Source: CAADGY01 sp900696665
Lineage (GTDB): Bacteria > Acidobacteriota > Terriglobia > Bryobacterales > Bryobacteraceae
Direction of reading: 5' to 3'
DNA: 38,626 nt
Assembly: GCA_035063885.1 (NCBI GenBank)
Contig: JAPSFM010000039.1
Coordinates: 1 to 38,626 of the forward strand
This document shows, piece by piece, positions 7,696-16,064 of the stretch (positions are counted from its first letter, which is position 1; the number at the start of each line of letters is the position of its first letter). The position numbers and the translations under genes are program-made. A model generated the notes under the pieces. It did no database searches. It was given only the letters and a program-made list of their open reading frames with translations, and was not told where the DNA came from.

Positions 7696-7850
7696 CCAGC
7701 AGAAATCCTGGCGGCTATCACTGTACCGCCATCGTCACTCCTCTTTTGTGAAGGGATCACACCGACGATCACTTGCACCGGAACGGAGTCACCCGGCCGT
7801 ACATCGGCAGGAATTTCAGTATTCATTTGTGTCAGGCTCGAAGCGTAACC
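7692..7850 (-). pseudogene. Orphan C-terminal fragment of a TIGR03437-type domain
   Basis: Reading the minus strand gives GYASSLTQMNTEIPADVRPG and then DSVPVQVIVGVIPSQ. This matches the pattern of the last beta-strands of the Solibacter TIGR03437 domain (G..Q.N..IP....PGD.VPV...VGG..S); the intact copy at 20024-21949 shows the parallel series GYVGMYLVEIRVPAIV. There is no start codon and no preceding domain, since the upstream sequence is the 3' end of glpK. It is a remnant, not a gene. Confidence 0.55.
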
Positions 7851-7852
7851 CC

Positions 7853-9349
7853 TCACCCCTGAGAATGATCCGCCAGGCGACACCGGCGGACCGCGGTTTT
7901 CCAACCGTCATACAGCTCTTCGCGCCGTTCCACTTGCATGCGCGGTTCGAAGGTGCGCTGAGGCTGCCAAAACTGTTCGAGTTCTCCGCAATCTTTCCAA
8001 AAGCCGGCAGCTAAGCCTGCCAGGAAGCTCGCGCCCAGCGCCGTCGTCTCCGTGTCGACGGGGCGCACCAGCCTCCGTCCAAGGATGTCGGCCTGAAACT
8101 GCATCAGGAAATTGTTCGCAGCCGCTCCCCCGTCGACGCGCAACTCGGACAGCGACTCGCCGGAATCCGCTTCCATGGCTTCCACCAGCTCGCGGGTTTG
8201 ATAGGCGATGCTTTCGAGTGCTGCCCGCACGATGTGCTGTGCGCTAGTAGCTTGTGTAATGCCGCACACGATCCCGCGCGCGGAGGCATCCCAATGCGGC
8301 GCTCCCAAGCCGACGAATGCCGGCACAAGATACACCCCGTCCGTATCGGGCACGGAGGCGGCCACGGTTTCCGACTCGGAGGCGGTCCGGATCAGGCCAA
8401 GTTTGTCACGGAGCCATTGAACGGCTGCTCCCGCGATGAAGATGCTGCCCTCGATGGCATACACAGGGGAGTCCCCCGAACCGGCTGCTCGCGTGGCGAC
8501 AAGCTGGTTTCCGGATACAGGCCGGCGCGCGCCGGTGTGCATCAGTGCGAAACAACCGGTTCCGTATGTGTTTTTGCACAATCCCGGGCGGAAGCAGGCT
8601 TGTCCGAACAAAGCCGCCTGCTGGTCGCCGGCAATGCCGCCGATGGGGACTTCCGCACCGAAGTGTTCCGCGGCGGCTACGCCCACGACTCCGCTGGAGG
8701 GTACGATTCGGGGCAGCATGGCGTGCGGCACGCCGAAGTAATCAAGAAGCTCGCGATCCCAGTCTCCGGATTCCAGATTCATGAGCATGGTCCGGGAAGC
8801 ATTCGATGTGTCTGTCGCGTGCACTGCGCCATTTGTCAGCCGCCAGATGAGCCAGGTGTCGACCGTGCCGAAGAGGATCTCCCCATCCCGGGCCTTGGCG
8901 TACGCGTCCGGCACGGCACGCAGAATCCATTGCAGCTTGGTCGCGGAAAAGTAGGCGTCAATCACCAGACCCGTTTTGGCTGAAATCGTTGCGGCTCTTC
9001 CGGAGTGCTGGATCTCGTCACACTCGGCCGCGGTGCGGCGGCATTGCCACACAATGGCGGGGGCCACCGGCCGGCCCGTTGTCCTGTCCCAGACGATCGT
9101 CGTCTCGCGCTGATTGGTGATGCCCAGCGCGACTAGGGCGGAGGGTGAGACGGAGGCGGTCTCCAGGACCCGGCGCGCCGACTCGACCTGTGACACCCAA
9201 ATGTCCTCTGCATCCTGCTCCACCCATCCGGACTGTGGATAGCGGCACGGGATAGGGGCGGATTCGATGGCGATACGGCGCGCTTCCCTGTCGTATAGCG
9301 CCGCGCGCGCGCTAGTGGTCCCTTCGTCGAGAGCAAGGATGTAAGGCAC
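7853..9349 (-). CDS. glpK: Glycerol kinase
   Basis: FGGY-family kinase that phosphorylates glycerol to sn-glycerol 3-phosphate with ATP in the cytoplasm. The N-terminal ATP-binding loop is LALDEGTTSAR. Further family motifs are GITNQRETTIVWDR, GDQQAALFGQ, NTYGTGCF and the FGGY signature region APHWDASARGIVCGIT. From the GTG at 9349 the protein has 498 residues, the normal size. The purine-rich GCGGAG directly abuts that GTG, so the start is not certain, but no ATG, GTG or TTG lies in the preceding codons and homologues begin here. No glpF or glpD is adjacent. Divergent from the small conserved gene at 9372. Confidence 0.94.
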   Translation of the reverse strand: MPYILALDEGTTSARAALYDREARRIAIESAPIPCRYPQSGWVEQDAEDIWVSQVESARRVLETASVSPSALVALGITNQRETTIVWDRTTGRPVAPAIVWQCRRTAAECDEIQHSGRAATISAKTGLVIDAYFSATKLQWILRAVPDAYAKARDGEILFGTVDTWLIWRLTNGAVHATDTSNASRTMLMNLESGDWDRELLDYFGVPHAMLPRIVPSSGVVGVAAAEHFGAEVPIGGIAGDQQAALFGQACFRPGLCKNTYGTGCFALMHTGARRPVSGNQLVATRAAGSGDSPVYAIEGSIFIAGAAVQWLRDKLGLIRTASESETVAASVPDTDGVYLVPAFVGLGAPHWDASARGIVCGITQATSAQHIVRAALESIAYQTRELVEAMEADSGESLSELRVDGGAAANNFLMQFQADILGRRLVRPVDTETTALGASFLAGLAAGFWKDCGELEQFWQPQRTFEPRMQVERREELYDGWKTAVRRCRLADHSQG

Positions 9350-9371
9350 CTCCGCATTATAGAATTGAGAT

Positions 9372-9818
9372 ATGTTCTTCCGCCGTGAGCACCCGCAGCA
9401 GTTGACCTTCGACGAACGAATCGGAAGGATGCAGAAAGCCGGCTTTTCCGCGGAGAAACTACCGGACGGGCGTGTCCGGCTGAGCAAGGACGGCTGCGCC
9501 GCCATAGTGAAAGACGTTCCGGGTTCGCGGCCTCTGGTGGAGCTTGCGGGCATTTTGATCGGAGATGAAATCGGGAAGCTCGTGCATGGCGGCTATCAGG
9601 AATTTGTTCTGACACCCAGCGGACGAAAACTGCCGGCGCTGGCCAGACACCTGCGGGTGTTGCACGCGTTCCAGGAGGATCTGCGCGAAGCCCTTGGGCT
9701 TGTCAGCTTGTATAACGAGTCTCTCGGCACGGTGAACGATTCCCACAGGTACGACCGCCTTGAAGGCAGGGACCGCGGCGGCAAGCCCCGGCCGTGGGAA
9801 CAGAGAATCGTGTCCTGA
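9372..9818 (+). CDS. Conserved hypothetical protein
   Basis: A 148-residue protein of unknown function, with no signal peptide or membrane segment. It begins MFFRREHPQQLTFDERI and has an alpha/beta look: an amphipathic N-terminal helix, strands (GRVRLSKDGCAAIVKDV) and a helical segment at about 95-120. I have an impression of similar proteins in other Acidobacteria but cannot name a family. The body has coding-like composition, and the gene sits divergently 22 nt from glpK and just before the NfeD operon. The C-terminal 30 residues are polar and probably disordered. Confidence 0.65.
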   Translation: MFFRREHPQQLTFDERIGRMQKAGFSAEKLPDGRVRLSKDGCAAIVKDVPGSRPLVELAGILIGDEIGKLVHGGYQEFVLTPSGRKLPALARHLRVLHAFQEDLREALGLVSLYNESLGTVNDSHRYDRLEGRDRGGKPRPWEQRIVS

Positions 9819-9851
9819 TAGCGCAAACGCCCCACCTTCCGGATGCGGTAA

Positions 9852-9860
9852 TGCTATAGT
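9852..9860 (+). promoter_or_regulatory. Extended -10 promoter of the nfeD-lnt operon
   Basis: TGC-TATAGT is a TGn-extended -10 lying between the hypothetical gene and the NfeD-type gene; the -35 is weak. The predicted start near 9867 would leave only a few nucleotides before the GTG at 9874, which has no Shine-Dalgarno. The message may be nearly leaderless. Confidence 0.4.
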
Positions 9861-9873
9861 TGGATAGCCTCGC

Positions 9874-11139
9874 GTGAAACAGAAAGCGTTTCTCATTACG
9901 CTGCTGCTAGCCCGGGCCTGCCTGGGTGCATCGGGAGTGGTGGGCGTGACGGTTCACGGAGTGGTTCACCCGATCACTGCCGAGATCATCGGGCACGCCA
10001 TTGAGCAGGCGAAGGCCCAGGATGCCGCACTGCTGCTCATCCGGATCAACACTCCCGGCGGCCTGATGGAGGCGACCCGGGAGATCACCGAGAAGATCGT
10101 TACCTCGCCGGTTCCCATTGTCACCTACGTTGCTCCAAGCGGCGCGCGTGCCGCATCCGCCGGCTTCTTTATTCTCGAATCGGGCGATGTGGCGGCCATG
10201 GCGCCGGGAACGAATACAGGCGCCGCCTCACCTATTGTTCTAGGCCGCGAAATGGACCCGGTGATGCGGAAGAAAGTGGAAAACGATGCCGCCGCGCAAC
10301 TGCGCAGCCTGGCTAGCCGGCGCGGACGGAACAGCGAACTGGCGGAAAAAGCGGTGTTCGAAGCGAAGTCCTTTACCGAGGAGGAAGCCTTGAAGTCGCG
10401 ACTGATCGAGTTGGTGGCCACCGATGACCGGGATCTGCTTCAAAAGCTCGATGGGCGTGAGATCGTGAGATTCAGCGGCACGCGCAGCACGCTCCAGGTG
10501 GCTTCCGCGGCGATCAGCGACTACGAGCCTACTTTGCGCGAGCGGGTGATGCTGGCGCTGGCGAACCCGAACACGGCGTTCATCCTCCTCATCCTGGGTG
10601 CGCTGGGAATCTATGTCGAGTTTTCCTCGCCGGGGCTGATCTTCCCCGGCGTGCTCGGCGGGATTCTGGTGATTCTCGGTCTTTCCGCGCTCTCGGTGCT
10701 GCCTATCAACTGGGCTGGAGCCGCATTGATCATTCTGGCGCTGGCGCTATTTGTCCTCGAAGCTAATTTCACTTCGCACGGTATTCTCGGTATCGGTGGT
10801 GCGGTTGCAATGGTTCTGGGAGCGTTGCTGCTGATTGAAGGTCCTCCCGAGATGAGAATCAGCCTGACTACGGCCATCGCGGTCACACTGCCCTTCGCGC
10901 TGATCACCATTTTTCTGGTGAGCCTGGTGATGCGGGCCCGCAAGGCGAAAGTCGTAACCGGTGACGCCGGTATGGTTGGAGAGATTGGCCAAGCGCTGAC
11001 CGTGCTATCTCCGGGAGGAAAGGTGTTCGTGCGTGGAGAATATTGGGATGCTGTCGCAACTGTTCCAGTTGACGCAGGCGCCCAGGTTATTGTCACAGCA
11101 ATAAAAGGACTGAGGCTCACAGTGGAGCCGTTCAGGTAG
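9874..11139 (+). CDS. NfeD-type membrane-bound ClpP-class serine protease
   Basis: Long-form NfeD protein (NfeD1b class) of 421 residues: signal peptide (about 1-19), a ClpP/crotonase-fold protease domain (about 22-220), four to five membrane segments (about 235-355) and a C-terminal OB-fold NfeD domain (about 360-421). The likely Ser-Lys dyad is Ser95 (ARAASAG) and Lys134 (RKKVEND), by analogy with the Pyrococcus 1510-N protease, which cleaves its partner stomatin. The next gene, 4 nt away, is a stomatin-family slipin, the classical partner, so together they probably handle membrane-domain quality control. The start is GTG. It is the first gene of a five-gene operon. Confidence 0.92.
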   Translation: MKQKAFLITLLLARACLGASGVVGVTVHGVVHPITAEIIGHAIEQAKAQDAALLLIRINTPGGLMEATREITEKIVTSPVPIVTYVAPSGARAASAGFFILESGDVAAMAPGTNTGAASPIVLGREMDPVMRKKVENDAAAQLRSLASRRGRNSELAEKAVFEAKSFTEEEALKSRLIELVATDDRDLLQKLDGREIVRFSGTRSTLQVASAAISDYEPTLRERVMLALANPNTAFILLILGALGIYVEFSSPGLIFPGVLGGILVILGLSALSVLPINWAGAALIILALALFVLEANFTSHGILGIGGAVAMVLGALLLIEGPPEMRISLTTAIAVTLPFALITIFLVSLVMRARKAKVVTGDAGMVGEIGQALTVLSPGGKVFVRGEYWDAVATVPVDAGAQVIVTAIKGLRLTVEPFR

Positions 11140-11143
11140 AGCC

Positions 11144-11929
11144 ATGTTTCAGACCCCCATGCTTGATGCCACAACCATCGTACTGATCATCATCGGAATT
11201 TACCTGCTGTCTTCGATCAAGATACTCGCCGAGTACGAACGCGGCGTAGTCTTCCGCCTTGGACGGGTGCTGCCGCAACCGAAGGGCCCCGGTATCATCC
11301 TGGTTTTTGCTCCCATCGACCGCATGGTGCGCACTTCGTTGCGCATTGAAACACTGGAGGTTCCATCACAGGACGTGGTCACGCGGGACAACGTGACGGT
11401 GAAGGTGAACGCGGTCATCTATTTCCGTGTGCTCGATCCGAATAAGGCAGTGCTCGAGGTGACGAACTACCTCTATGCTACTTCGCAGCTCGCACAGACC
11501 ACGCTGCGAAGCGTCTTGGGAGAGGTGGAACTGGATGAACTGCTCAGCCAGCGCGAAAAACTGAATGTGCGGCTGCAATCCGTGCTCGACCAGCATACCG
11601 GTCCGTGGGGTGTCAAGGTGAGCATGGTTGAGGTGAAGCAGGTCGATCTGCCGGAAATCATGATTCGAGCCATTGCCCGGCAGGCTGAAGCGGAACGCGA
11701 GCGCCGCGCCAAAATCATCCACGCGGAAGGCGAGTACCTGGCGGCGGAGAAACTGGCGATGGCCGCGCAATTAATCCAGCAAGAACCCGCCGCCATTACG
11801 CTGCGCTATCTGCAGACGCTGGTGGAAATTGGGTCTGAAAAGAATACAACGGTGGTCTTTCCACTGCCCGTTGACATCATTCCCGTCCTGCGGAAAGTGA
11901 TCAAAGACGCCGTTCAACCCGAACAGTAA
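11144..11929 (+). CDS. Slipin (stomatin/SPFH-family membrane protein)
   Basis: SPFH/band-7 protein of 261 residues, the prokaryotic stomatin type. One hydrophobic hairpin (about 8-25) anchors it. The SPFH domain starts at EYERGVVFRLGR and includes the conserved SQDVVTRDNVTVKVNAVIYF. An Ala/Glu-rich coiled coil (QAEAERERRAKIIHAEGEY) and a hydrophobic C-terminal stretch ending VFPLPVDI drive oligomerisation. Slipins form ring or raft-like assemblies in the inner membrane, and the C-terminal hydrophobic region is the known cleavage target of the NfeD protease encoded just upstream (4-nt gap). Confidence 0.95.
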   Translation: MFQTPMLDATTIVLIIIGIYLLSSIKILAEYERGVVFRLGRVLPQPKGPGIILVFAPIDRMVRTSLRIETLEVPSQDVVTRDNVTVKVNAVIYFRVLDPNKAVLEVTNYLYATSQLAQTTLRSVLGEVELDELLSQREKLNVRLQSVLDQHTGPWGVKVSMVEVKQVDLPEIMIRAIARQAEAERERRAKIIHAEGEYLAAEKLAMAAQLIQQEPAAITLRYLQTLVEIGSEKNTTVVFPLPVDIIPVLRKVIKDAVQPEQ

Positions 11930-11932
11930 GAT

Positions 11933-12487
11933 ATGCCGAGGAACGAAGAAGGCGAGTTTGAATTAGTGCTGGGAAACAAACAGTTGCTCAGCTTGTTTTT
12001 CATCGTGGTGGTTCTGCTGGGCGTGTTTTTCACGATGGGCTACATCGTCGGCAGAAGCTCTTCCCCATCGGAGCCGGCTCTGGCTAGTGCGCCGGAAGCA
12101 GTACCCCGCACCCATCCGGCCGAAGCGCCGCGAGAGAGCCCGGCGGAGGCTAGGTACGAGCCTCCCTCCGAGCGCACAGTGGACGTCCGCGAAGCGGACG
12201 CGTCACCTGCTTCCATCCCTACACCGCCCGCCAAGGAACGGCCGCTGTTTGTGGAGCCCGGCGCTGGCGAAACCTATTTGCAGGTTATGGCAGTAGCGAG
12301 GCCCGATGCCGAACTGGTTGCCGAGGCCCTGCGCAAGAAAGGGCTTGCCGCCGTCGTGGCGGCTGGTCCCACGCCGGCGTTTTACCGCGTCCTCGTAGGC
12401 CCGTTGAGCGATACCGCGTCCATTGCTTCGGCTCGCACCGAAATCGAAGGGGCGGGGTTCAAAAACCCTATCGTGCGAAAATATTGA
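11933..12487 (+). CDS. Single-pass membrane SPOR-domain protein
   Basis: 184-residue protein with a short acidic cytoplasmic N-terminus, one transmembrane helix at about 20-42 (LSLFFIVVVLLGVFFTMGYI), a Pro/Ala/Glu-rich periplasmic linker (about 48-112) and a C-terminal SPOR domain (about 112-184: TYLQVMAVARPDAELVAEAL, then FYRVLVGPLSD). SPOR domains bind denuded peptidoglycan, often at division sites, so this may tie the operon to the cell wall. It starts 3 nt after the slipin stop and ends 1 nt before the lipA start. Confidence 0.88.
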   Translation: MPRNEEGEFELVLGNKQLLSLFFIVVVLLGVFFTMGYIVGRSSSPSEPALASAPEAVPRTHPAEAPRESPAEARYEPPSERTVDVREADASPASIPTPPAKERPLFVEPGAGETYLQVMAVARPDAELVAEALRKKGLAAVVAAGPTPAFYRVLVGPLSDTASIASARTEIEGAGFKNPIVRKY

Positions 12488-12488
12488 A

Positions 12489-13394
12489 GTGCCGGGAGAC
12501 CTCGTTCACATTCGTACAGGCCACACCCGCCTGCCGCACTGGCTGCGAAAACCGGAAACCCATTTTGAATCCGTTCAGTATTTGAAACGCTACCTGCGCC
12601 GTCTGAATCTCAACACGGTTTGTGAATCGGCGCGCTGCCCGAACATGCACGAGTGTTTCCACCGCGGCGCGGCGACCTTCATGATTCTCGGAAACCTCTG
12701 CACCCGCGGCTGCGGGTTCTGTTCCGTGCCCAAGGGATCCGCCGCGAAGCGGGAATTTGTTCTCGATCCTTCGGAGCCGGCGAATGTGGCGCGAATGGCG
12801 GAGGCCATGCGCCTGCGTTATGTCGTCATCACGAGCGTGAATCGCGACGATCTCCCCGACGGCGGCTCGCGGCATTTTGCCGAAACCGTCCGGCAAGTGC
12901 GCCGTGCGCTGCCCGAGGCGCAGGTCGAAGTGTTGACGCCGGATTTTTGCGGAGACCTGGAATCGGTCAGGCGTGTGCTCGATGCGTCCCCACATGTGTT
13001 TAACCACAACATGGAAACAGTGGCTCCGCTGTATCGCAAGGTGCGTCCGCAGGCACGATACGAGCAGTCTCTAGCGGTGTTGCGGTATGCGGCAAAGCAC
13101 AACCCCGCGATTCTCAGGAAATCCGGCCTGATGGTCGGACTGGGTGAAACCGCCGGACAGGTTCACGAGTTGTTGCGGGACCTGAATGAGGCGGGTGTAG
13201 ATGTGGTTACCATCGGACAGTACCTTCAGCCCACACGGCGCAACCTGCCCGTCGTGGAATTCGTGACGCCGGAGGAGTTTGACGATTACCGCGATTATGG
13301 CTTGTCATTGGGTTTCAAAATGGTCTTCAGCGGGCCGTTCGTCCGGAGTTCTTACATGGCCGATCTGGTCAACACCCGGGCGCGCGAGTGTTGA
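12489..13394 (+). CDS. lipA: Lipoyl synthase
   Basis: Radical-SAM enzyme that inserts two sulfurs into octanoyl groups on lipoyl domains. Both Fe-S clusters are visible: the auxiliary-cluster cysteines Cys45/Cys50/Cys56 (CESARCPNMHEC) and the radical-SAM CxxxCxxC Cys71/Cys75/Cys78 (CTRGCGFC). The C-terminal VRSSYMAD holds the conserved Arg-Ser-Ser-Tyr that ligates the auxiliary cluster. The GTG at 12489 is chosen because it follows the SPOR stop by 1 nt and gives 301 residues, normal for LipA; an earlier in-frame ATG would overlap the SPOR gene by about 65 nt. No lipB is nearby. Overlaps lnt by 7 nt. Confidence 0.95.
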   Translation: MPGDLVHIRTGHTRLPHWLRKPETHFESVQYLKRYLRRLNLNTVCESARCPNMHECFHRGAATFMILGNLCTRGCGFCSVPKGSAAKREFVLDPSEPANVARMAEAMRLRYVVITSVNRDDLPDGGSRHFAETVRQVRRALPEAQVEVLTPDFCGDLESVRRVLDASPHVFNHNMETVAPLYRKVRPQARYEQSLAVLRYAAKHNPAILRKSGLMVGLGETAGQVHELLRDLNEAGVDVVTIGQYLQPTRRNLPVVEFVTPEEFDDYRDYGLSLGFKMVFSGPFVRSSYMADLVNTRAREC

Positions 13395-14869
13395 ACTTCC
13401 TTTTTGCCGCGGTCACGGCGCTCCTGCTCATCTTCACCGTTCCCCGGTTTGAGATTGGCTGGCTCGCACCTGTCGCACTGGTTCCCTTGATCCTCGCGCT
13501 TGCGCGGGAGCCCCGCTGGCGCTGGCGTTTTTTGTTGGGCTGGCTGGCCGGCGTCCTCTACTGGTTTGGAGTCTGTTACTGGATACAGGGCGTTCTGTAT
13601 CAGTACGGCGGTTTGGGGCAGTTTGCCGCGTGGGCATCTTTCCTGCTGTTCTGCGGGGCGAAGGCGCTGCACCTGGGGGTGTTCTCGGCGCTTGCCGGTT
13701 ACGTCCTGCGGGCATGGTATGCCATCCCGGCCATAGCAGCGTTGTGGACCGGCATTGAACGCACCCATGGTCCGCTGGGATTCACATGGTACCTGCTGGG
13801 GAACTCGGCCGTCGATATGGAAGCGCCCATGCGCCTGGCCCCCTACGTGGGCATCTATGGGCTGTCCTTCATCCTCGTGATGATGAACGTGGCCGTCGTG
13901 CTGGTGATACTGAGAAGGCCCCGCCGGGAAATTCTCTGGCTGGCTTTGCTTCCGCTTCTCTACCTGTTTCCGAGCATGCCACCCCCGGAGAAGCCGGAGC
14001 GGGTGGCCGCTGTTGTTCAACCCAACATAGCGGAAGAGACCCGTTGGACGCCGGAGAGCGTTGATGCTATGCAGCGCAGCTTCGAGCTGCTATCGTTGCA
14101 GGCGGCCCTGAAAGCGGATGAGCCGCAAGTAGACTTGGTGATCTGGCCCGAGGTGCCGGCGCCCCTGTACTACTACGAAGACCCGGTACTCCGGAAGAGA
14201 GTGGCGGATGTAGCGCGTATGGCCGGCGCGTATGTTCTCATGGGCACCGTGGCGCACGCACCGGACGCCTCGCCCCTGAACTCGGCGGTAATGGTGAAGC
14301 CGGGCGGGGAGGCGGAGGGCAGATACGACAAGATCTTCCTGGTACCCTTCGGTGAGTTTGTGCCGCCTCTTTTCGGGTTCATCAATCAGATCACCACCGA
14401 AGCGGGGGAGTTCAAGCCCGGCAAGAAGGTGGTTACGTTTCCGGTAAACGGGCAGGGAGTGGGGCCGTTCATCTGCTACGAATCGGCATTTCCGCACCTG
14501 GTCCGGAAGATCGCCGGCAGCGGCGCGCATCTGCTTGTCAACTTGTCCAACGATGGGTACTTCGCCCGGAGCGCCGCCCGCGAGCAGCATTTGAACATCG
14601 TCAGAATGCGCGCGGCGGAAAACCGCCGCTGGATCGTTCGTGCCACCAATGACGGAATCACCGTCAGCATCGATCCGGCCGGCAGAATACGCCAGCGGCT
14701 TCCGGCTTATGAGCGTCTGTCTGGCCGTTTGAGTTACTCCTATGTGAGCAATGTGACGTTCTATACACGGTATGGCGACTGGTTCGCCTGGTCCTGTCTT
14801 GCCGCGGGGCTTCTTCTCGTGCTGGTATCGCAGATCCCCAAGTACCGTCCGGAGGAACTGCGGGGTTAG
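13388..14869 (+). CDS. lnt: Apolipoprotein N-acyltransferase
   Basis: Integral membrane enzyme that transfers an acyl chain to the N-terminal cysteine of diacylated lipoproteins, the last step of lipoprotein maturation. About seven membrane segments span 1-195. A nitrilase-fold periplasmic domain follows (about 205-460), with the triad Glu255 (VIWPEVPAP), Lys315 (YDKIFLVPFGEF) and Cys363 (PFICYESAFP). A final membrane helix lies at about 468-485. Length 493 is typical. The start is a GTG overlapping the lipA stop by 7 nt (a TTG follows at once), so translation is coupled. Last gene of the operon. Confidence 0.94.
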   Translation: MLNFLFAAVTALLLIFTVPRFEIGWLAPVALVPLILALAREPRWRWRFLLGWLAGVLYWFGVCYWIQGVLYQYGGLGQFAAWASFLLFCGAKALHLGVFSALAGYVLRAWYAIPAIAALWTGIERTHGPLGFTWYLLGNSAVDMEAPMRLAPYVGIYGLSFILVMMNVAVVLVILRRPRREILWLALLPLLYLFPSMPPPEKPERVAAVVQPNIAEETRWTPESVDAMQRSFELLSLQAALKADEPQVDLVIWPEVPAPLYYYEDPVLRKRVADVARMAGAYVLMGTVAHAPDASPLNSAVMVKPGGEAEGRYDKIFLVPFGEFVPPLFGFINQITTEAGEFKPGKKVVTFPVNGQGVGPFICYESAFPHLVRKIAGSGAHLLVNLSNDGYFARSAAREQHLNIVRMRAAENRRWIVRATNDGITVSIDPAGRIRQRLPAYERLSGRLSYSYVSNVTFYTRYGDWFAWSCLAAGLLLVLVSQIPKYRPEELRG

Positions 14870-14980
14870 ACCGGGTTAGCCCAATGTTAGCGGGCGTTCC
14901 TAGCTGAGGATGCTTACCTGATGATGAGGCGGGACGGTCCGGCTGACTTCAGCTTTGTCGAGCCTTGATTACGGCACTAT

Positions 14981-15660
14981 TCACTTATAGACGAAGACCC
15001 AACGTCCAGCGCCTGGGTGGTCACCCGCGGGCTGCTGTTTGCGAAGCCATTGCTCCTGCGGGCCGCCGTGCGACAACGTGAGTCCCGATTGGCAGGGATC
15101 GAGCGCTAACAGCACATGTCGGAAATCGACGCTCTTGCGAATCAGGCCGTTTTCCGCAGCCACCCAACCACGGCGGCCATCATGCGAGAGGACAGTACCA
15201 AAAATCCGGCCCGTTTTTTTCGGGAACGCCGGGTATCGTGAAGTCGCGGGAGGCGGTTGCGTCCGGTGGCCCACCCGCGTTCGCCGGCGGTCCAGAAGCG
15301 GATAGCTGTCAGTTCTCCCTCTCCCGGCACATCTACGGGCAGCCAACTGGAACCGCCGCCGCTGCTCCGAAAAACGATGCCGTTCTTGCCCGCAGCCCAA
15401 GCCGTTTTTCTGCCGTGGTGAAGGTGCACGGACGTAAGAGTTGGGTCAGATCGACAAGCATCGGCGGATTTGGGGCTTGCGCAAGCAGACCGCCGCCGCA
15501 AAACTCGCAACGAATAAACCGAAGCCTGCTTGCGCTTTCGTACGGCAGGTCTTACGTTGTGTTCCTTCCAGAGATCGAGCTGATCGGAGAGAACCCGGAA
15601 CATCATGCCGCTCCCATCATGCTTCTTCGTCCGTTGCTGTCGGAGCGATTCGCCGGCAGG
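14981..15660 (-). pseudogene. Frameshifted YCF48/BNR-type beta-propeller protein
   Basis: Minus-strand remains of a repeat protein spread over several frames. Propeller-repeat motifs appear in order: TLTSVHLHHGRKTAWAAGKN and then FRSSGGGSSW (about 15350-15450), GELTAIRFWTAGERGWATG (about 15270-15320), then in another frame SHDGRRGWVAAENG (about 15140-15195), ending WVFVYK-stop at 14981. These resemble YCF48-like repeats (T.V.F.D...GWAVG..G.I..T.DGG.SW). No single frame holds a start and all repeats. Upstream hydrophobic sequence (to about 15800) may be part of the same or another dead gene. The rest of 14870-16064 shows nothing I recognise. Confidence 0.55.
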
Positions 15661-16064
15661 TAAAGGATGGCAACCACACCAGAGGCCGCCACCAGGAGCG
15701 TTAGCGTTCGGCTGGGCGCACGTCAAGACCCAAATAAACCGGAAATCAGCGCCGTCGAAAACAGGCCGACAAGAGTAAACATGATGGAATAGTATAGAGT
15801 CCTCGTCTCGCCGCCAGCCTGGTTTGGCACCGCGCAGTATCGCGCATCTTACAGCGAGCAGACGGCGCCACGCGGGCATGGCTGCTTTGATCTCAAGCTG
15901 CGGGATTACGACACGAGCTCAGACCCTCTATGTAACACTCTGGCATTTCCTGACCGCGACCTTCCCCGCGGCATTTCGCGGCGGACCAACCTCTTGGCCG
16001 TGAGCGGTGGCGGGCTGCCGCCGTCGCGGTTTAAGAGGGAGCCGCGACGGTCCCATAGCGTTGG

